From DATFWK01 sp035259345 (GTDB taxonomy: Bacteria > Actinomycetota > Thermoleophilia > Miltoncostaeales > Miltoncostaeaceae): 10,635 nt of DNA. Shown here in pieces: positions 7,544 through 10,635 of this stretch. The position numbers and the translations under genes are program-made. Where the stretch lies: positions 1 through 10,635 of the forward strand of contig DATFWK010000210.1 in NCBI GenBank assembly GCA_035259345.1. Direction: 5' to 3'. Below the pieces are notes generated by a model that was given only the letters and a program-made list of their open reading frames with translations, did no database searches and had not been told where the DNA came from. Positions within the stretch are counted from its first letter, which is position 1, and every line of letters begins with the position of its first letter.

Positions 7544-8436
7544 GCGCCGCACTCCCGCATCCAGGCCGCGAGCGGCCGGCCGGCGATGCGCTCGTACGCC
7601 TCGAGGTACCGAGCGCGCGTGCCCGCGACGACCTCCGGCGGCAGCTCGGGCGCCGGCGGGGTGTGGTCCCAGCCGCTCCCGTCGAGCCAGTCGCGCAGGT
7701 ACTGCTTGTCGAACGAGGGCGGGCTCTGCCCGGGCGCGTACTCGGGCACGGGCCACATGCGCGAGGAGTCCGACGTCATCACCTCGTCGGCGAGCGTCAG
7801 CCGCCCGTCCCGGTCGCGGCCGAACTCGAACTTGGTGTCGGCGAGGATGATGCCGGCCTCGGCGCACCGCTCGGCGCCGCGCCGGTAGAGCGCGATCGAG
7901 ATGCGCTCGAGCTCGGCCAGCGGCGCCCCGCCGACCAGCTCGGCCGCCTCGTCTCGCGTGATGTTCTCGTCGTGGCCCTCCTCGGCCTTCGTGGCCGGCG
8001 TGAAGATCGGCTCGGGGAGACGGTCGGCCTGGCGCAGCCCCTCGGGCAGGCGGTGGCCGGAGGTGGCGCCGGTCGCGACGTAGTCCCGCCAGCCGGACCC
8101 GGCCAGGTACCCGCGGACGACGCACTCGACCGGCAGCATCTCCAGGCGCCGCACGAGCATGGCGCGCCCGGCCTCGTCGGGGAGCCGCACGTCGGGCCCG
8201 GGGCGTCCGTCGACGAGGTGGTTGGGGACGATGTCCGCCGTGCGCTCCAGCCAGTAGACGGAGAGGGCGGTGAGGACGGCGCCCTTGTCCGGGATCAGCG
8301 TCGGCATCACGACGTCGTAGGCCGAGATCCGGTCGCTCGTCACCATGAGCAGCCGGTCCTCGCCCAGCAGGTGGACGTCCCGCACCTTCCCCGACCGGAG
8401 GGGCGTCCGGGCGTCGGCCGGCGAGCGCGTCGTCAC
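7540..8436 (-). CDS. purC: SAICAR synthetase (phosphoribosylaminoimidazole-succinocarboxamide synthase)
   Basis: ATP-dependent joining of CAIR and aspartate to give SAICAR. The protein has 298 residues, longer than the roughly 240-residue Bacillus/E. coli form and nearer to the 290-300-residue form seen in actinobacteria and yeast. Visible motifs are SGKVRDV (15-21), SDRISAYD (34-41), LPVECVVRGYLAGSGW (101-116, PROSITE signature 1), HDENIT (155-160), LADTKFEFG (198-206, signature 2), DEVMTSDSSRMWP (217-229) and FDKQYLRDWL (242-251), covering the ATP and substrate sites. The GTG at 8436 overlaps the purB stop as GTGA; the region upstream has only a weak purine-rich ribosome-binding site, consistent with translational coupling. 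The stop overlaps the purS start in the same way. The substrate CAIR comes from PurE/PurK, which are not in this window. Confidence 0.98.
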   Translation of the reverse strand: MTTRSPADARTPLRSGKVRDVHLLGEDRLLMVTSDRISAYDVVMPTLIPDKGAVLTALSVYWLERTADIVPNHLVDGRPGPDVRLPDEAGRAMLVRRLEMLPVECVVRGYLAGSGWRDYVATGATSGHRLPEGLRQADRLPEPIFTPATKAEEGHDENITRDEAAELVGGAPLAELERISIALYRRGAERCAEAGIILADTKFEFGRDRDGRLTLADEVMTSDSSRMWPVPEYAPGQSPPSFDKQYLRDWLDGSGWDHTPPAPELPPEVVAGTRARYLEAYERIAGRPLAAWMRECGA

Positions 8437-9728
8437 AGCGCCGCCACCCGCTCCATCACCTCGTCGACGTGCCGCACGTACCAGCCGGGGTCGAGGAGGG
8501 CGGTCAGCTCCGCCTCCGTCATCACGGCTCGCACCTCGTCCTCCGCGAGAAGCTCCTTGGCGAGTTCGGTTCCTCGTTCCCAGCACCGCATGGCGGAGCG
8601 TTGGACGACGGCGTACGCCTCCTCCCGCGTGAGCCCGCGCTCCACCAAGGCGAGCAGCACGCGCTGAGAATAGACGAGGCCGAAGGACGACCCGAGCACC
8701 GTCGTCATCCGCTCCGGGTCGACGACGAGCCCCTCCACCAGCCGCCGCGTCGTGTCCAGCAGGTAGTCGAGCAGGATCGTGGAGTCCGGCAGGATCACCC
8801 GCTCGACCGAGGAGTGGGAGATGTCGCGCTCGTGCCACAGCGCGACGTCCTCGAGCGCGGCGACCGCATGCCCGCGGATCACCCGGGCCAGGCCGGAGAC
8901 GCGCTCCGCCGTGATCGGGTTGCGCTTGTGGGGCATCGCCGAGCTGCCCTTCTGGCCCGCCGCGAAGGGCTCTTCGGCCTCGCGGACCTCCGTCCGCTGC
9001 AGGTGGCGCACCTCGGTGGCGAGGCGGTCCAGCGAGCTCGCCGCGACGGCCATCGCCGACACCAGCTCGGCGTGGCGGTCGCGCGCGACGACCTGCGTGG
9101 CGACCGGCTCGGCGTCGATGCCGAGCTCCGCCATCACCTCGGCCTCGAGCGCAGGGTCGAGCATCGCGTAGGTGCCGACCGCGCCGGACAGCTTGCCGAC
9201 CGAGGCCCCGGCGACCGCGCGCCGCAGGCGCTCCTCGTTGCGCCGGCTCTCCATCGCGTGCCCGGCCAGCTTCAGCCCGAACGTCGTCGGCTCGGCGTGG
9301 ACGCCGTGCGTGCGCCCGACGCACACCGTGTGGCGGTGCTCGAGCGCCCGCTCCCTGAGGACCCGGGTCAGGGCCGCTTGCCCGTCGACCAGGATGGCGC
9401 CGGCGTCGGCGATCGCAAGCGCGAGCCCCGTGTCCAGCACGTCCGACGACGTGAGCCCGTAGTGGACCCAGCGGGAGGCCGGCCCGACGTGCTCGGCGAC
9501 GTCCGTCAGGAAGGCGACGACGTCGTGGTTGGTCGTCCGCTCGATCTCGCGCGTGCGCTCGACCGAGAACGCGGCGCGAGCCTCGATCGCGGCGAGGTCC
9601 TCCGGCGGGATCACGCCCCGCCCGGCCCACGCCCGGCACACCGCGAGCTCCACCCGCAGCCAGCGGCCGAGCTTCGCCTCCTCGGTCCAGAGGGCGACCA
9701 TGCCTGGCCGGGAGTACCGCTCGATCAT
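8433..9728 (-). CDS. purB: Adenylosuccinate lyase
   Basis: Fumarase/aspartase-superfamily lyase that removes fumarate from SAICAR to give AICAR and from adenylosuccinate to give AMP. The protein has 431 residues, like the B. subtilis and Thermotoga enzymes and shorter than E. coli PurB. It is largely helical and shows the N-terminal MIERYSRPGM, TNHDVVAF (66-73), the conserved TSSDV (93-97), His141 in GRTHGVHAEPTTFG (matching the proposed general acid of the Bacillus enzyme) and the superfamily signature GSSAMPHKRNP (261-271), whose flexible loop carries the catalytic Ser. No domain is missing. The ATG at 9728 overlaps the purD stop as ATGA and has AGGGA (9738-9742) nine bases upstream. The TGA overlaps the purC start. 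Confidence 0.98.
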   Translation of the reverse strand: MIERYSRPGMVALWTEEAKLGRWLRVELAVCRAWAGRGVIPPEDLAAIEARAAFSVERTREIERTTNHDVVAFLTDVAEHVGPASRWVHYGLTSSDVLDTGLALAIADAGAILVDGQAALTRVLRERALEHRHTVCVGRTHGVHAEPTTFGLKLAGHAMESRRNEERLRRAVAGASVGKLSGAVGTYAMLDPALEAEVMAELGIDAEPVATQVVARDRHAELVSAMAVAASSLDRLATEVRHLQRTEVREAEEPFAAGQKGSSAMPHKRNPITAERVSGLARVIRGHAVAALEDVALWHERDISHSSVERVILPDSTILLDYLLDTTRRLVEGLVVDPERMTTVLGSSFGLVYSQRVLLALVERGLTREEAYAVVQRSAMRCWERGTELAKELLAEDEVRAVMTEAELTALLDPGWYVRHVDEVMERVAAL

Positions 9729-10635
9729 GCGGCGATGTCCCTGCGCATCTGGCGTCCCTCGAACCGGATGAGCTCGGCCGCGGCGTAGGCGTGCCCGCGC
9801 GCCCTGCCGACGTCGGGCCCGAGCGCGGCGACCGCGAGCACCCGGCCGCCCGCCGTCACCACGCGACCCTCGGCGTCGCGGGCGGTGCCGGCGTGGAAGA
9901 CGTGGGCGCCGGTGGCCTCGGCCGCCTCGAGGCCGTGGACGACGTCGCCCGTGCGCGGCGCGGCGGGGTAGCCCTCGGTCGCCTGCACGACGGCGACGCA
10001 CGCCCCTCGCGCGACGCGCACCGGCCCGTCCTCGACGCGCCCCGCCGCCGCGGCGGCCAGGAGCTCGGGCAGCTCGCCGTCGACGAGGCGCGGAAGCAGC
10101 GCCTGCGTCTCCGGGTCGCCGAAGCGCACGTTGAACTCGAGCACCCGGGGCCCGTCCGCGGTCATCATCAGCCCGGCGTAGAGCACGCCGCGGAACGGCG
10201 TCCCCCGGCGGGCCATCTCGGCGACCACCGGGCGGTGGACGGCGTCGACCAGGCGCGCGGCCAGTTCGTCGGTGACGTCGGCGACCGGCGACACGGAGCC
10301 CATGCCGCCGGTGTTGGGCCCGGTGTTGCCCTCGCCGATCGGCTTGTAGTCGCGAGCTGCCGGCAGCCACGCCACCCGCTCTCCGTCGGCGATCCCGAGC
10401 AGCGACACCTCGGGCCCCGCGAGGCCCTCCTCGACCACGACCGCGTTGCCGGCCGCCCCGAAGGAGCGCTCGACCAGGCAGGCCTCGAGCGCCTCGCGGG
10501 CCTCGGCGACGCCGGTTGCGACGACGACCCCCTTGCCGGCGGCCAGGCCATCGGCCTTCACCGCCACCGGCGTGCCGAGCAGGGCAACGGCCGCGAGCCC
10601 CTCCTCTACGCTGCGGACGGTCTGGGCCCGCGCGG
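9725..10635 (-). CDS. purD: Phosphoribosylamine-glycine ligase (GAR synthetase), 5' end cut by the window
   Basis: ATP-grasp ligase that joins phosphoribosylamine and glycine to make GAR, the second step. About 303 codons are visible; by family length (about 420 residues) roughly the first 120 residues, with the N-terminal domain, lie beyond the right edge. The visible part begins within the ATP-grasp domain. It contains VAVKADGLAAGKGVVV (from 10567), NTGPNTGGMGSVSP (near 10325-10285), FRGVLYAGLMMT and EFNVRFGDPETQ (10138-10103, the metal/ATP-binding segment), followed by the C-terminal domain with GDVVHGLEAAEATGAHVFHAG. An internal GTG at 10567 is not the start, because homologous sequence continues unbroken to the edge (for example VEEGLAAVALLG). 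The TGA stop overlaps the purB ATG. In B. subtilis purD is the last gene of the operon; here it comes before purB. Confidence 0.97.
   Translation of the reverse strand, partial: ARAQTVRSVEEGLAAVALLGTPVAVKADGLAAGKGVVVATGVAEAREALEACLVERSFGAAGNAVVVEEGLAGPEVSLLGIADGERVAWLPAARDYKPIGEGNTGPNTGGMGSVSPVADVTDELAARLVDAVHRPVVAEMARRGTPFRGVLYAGLMMTADGPRVLEFNVRFGDPETQALLPRLVDGELPELLAAAAAGRVEDGPVRVARGACVAVVQATEGYPAAPRTGDVVHGLEAAEATGAHVFHAGTARDAEGRVVTAGGRVLAVAALGPDVGRARGHAYAAAELIRFEGRQMRRDIAA

Noticed and set aside
8469..9788. Plus-strand open frame (439 codons) opposite purB
   Set aside because: It is an antisense shadow of adenylosuccinate lyase; the His/Arg/Asp-rich translation resembles no protein family I know.
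1..10635. Search for a promoter, purine riboswitch, PurR-type operator, terminator, tRNA, repeat array or mobile element
   Set aside because: Coding sequence fills essentially the whole window, with only about 44 bases between genes. I saw no riboswitch-like core, no hairpin with a T-run, no repeated units and no transposase or integrase motifs. Control elements must lie outside the window.

Overview
The window is one uninterrupted stretch of a de novo purine (IMP) biosynthesis operon. All ten genes lie on the minus strand and are transcribed from the right edge to the left: purD (5' end cut off), purB, purC, purS, purQ, purL, purF, purM, purN, purH (3' end cut off). No gene on the plus strand is credible. 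There is no RNA gene, mobile element, repeat, CRISPR array, riboswitch or terminator that I can support.

The DNA is very GC-rich. The genes favour GTG starts (purC, purS, purL, purN, purH) and TGA stops (every gene whose stop is visible except purF, which ends in TAG). Together with the PurQ N-terminal FPGSLD motif and the PurM GGETAEHPG motif, this fits a high-GC actinobacterium. The dense Bacillus-like clustering of the genes would suit a deep-branching class such as Thermoleophilia or Rubrobacteria better than Streptomyces or Mycobacterium. The taxon is an inference; there is no marker gene here.

Layout on the minus strand: purD 10635-9725, purB 9728-8433, purC 8436-7540, purS 7543-7307, purQ 7320-6655, purL 6658-4478, purF 4481-3048, purM about 3003-2050, purN 2060-1416, purH 1419-1. 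Six of the nine junctions are four-base ATGA/GTGA stop-start overlaps. Two more overlap by 11 to 14 bases. The only junction without a clear overlap is purF/purM, with about 44 bases between them. Translational coupling is therefore likely through most of the operon, and the promoter must lie upstream (right) of the window.

Pathway: PurF makes phosphoribosylamine from PRPP and glutamine, PurD makes GAR, PurN formylates it, and the PurL-PurQ-PurS complex makes FGAM. PurM closes the imidazole ring to AIR. The carboxylation step (PurE/PurK) is not in the window. PurC makes SAICAR, PurB releases AICAR (and also makes AMP from adenylosuccinate), and PurH carries out the last two steps to IMP. The gene order matches the Bacillus subtilis operon from purB to purH, except that purD sits in front of purB instead of at the end.

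This is core metabolism, and I found no undescribed system. The one real anomaly is purM: no ATG, GTG or TTG is available where its start should be. A strong Shine-Dalgarno sequence instead precedes a CTC codon at the position where homologues begin.
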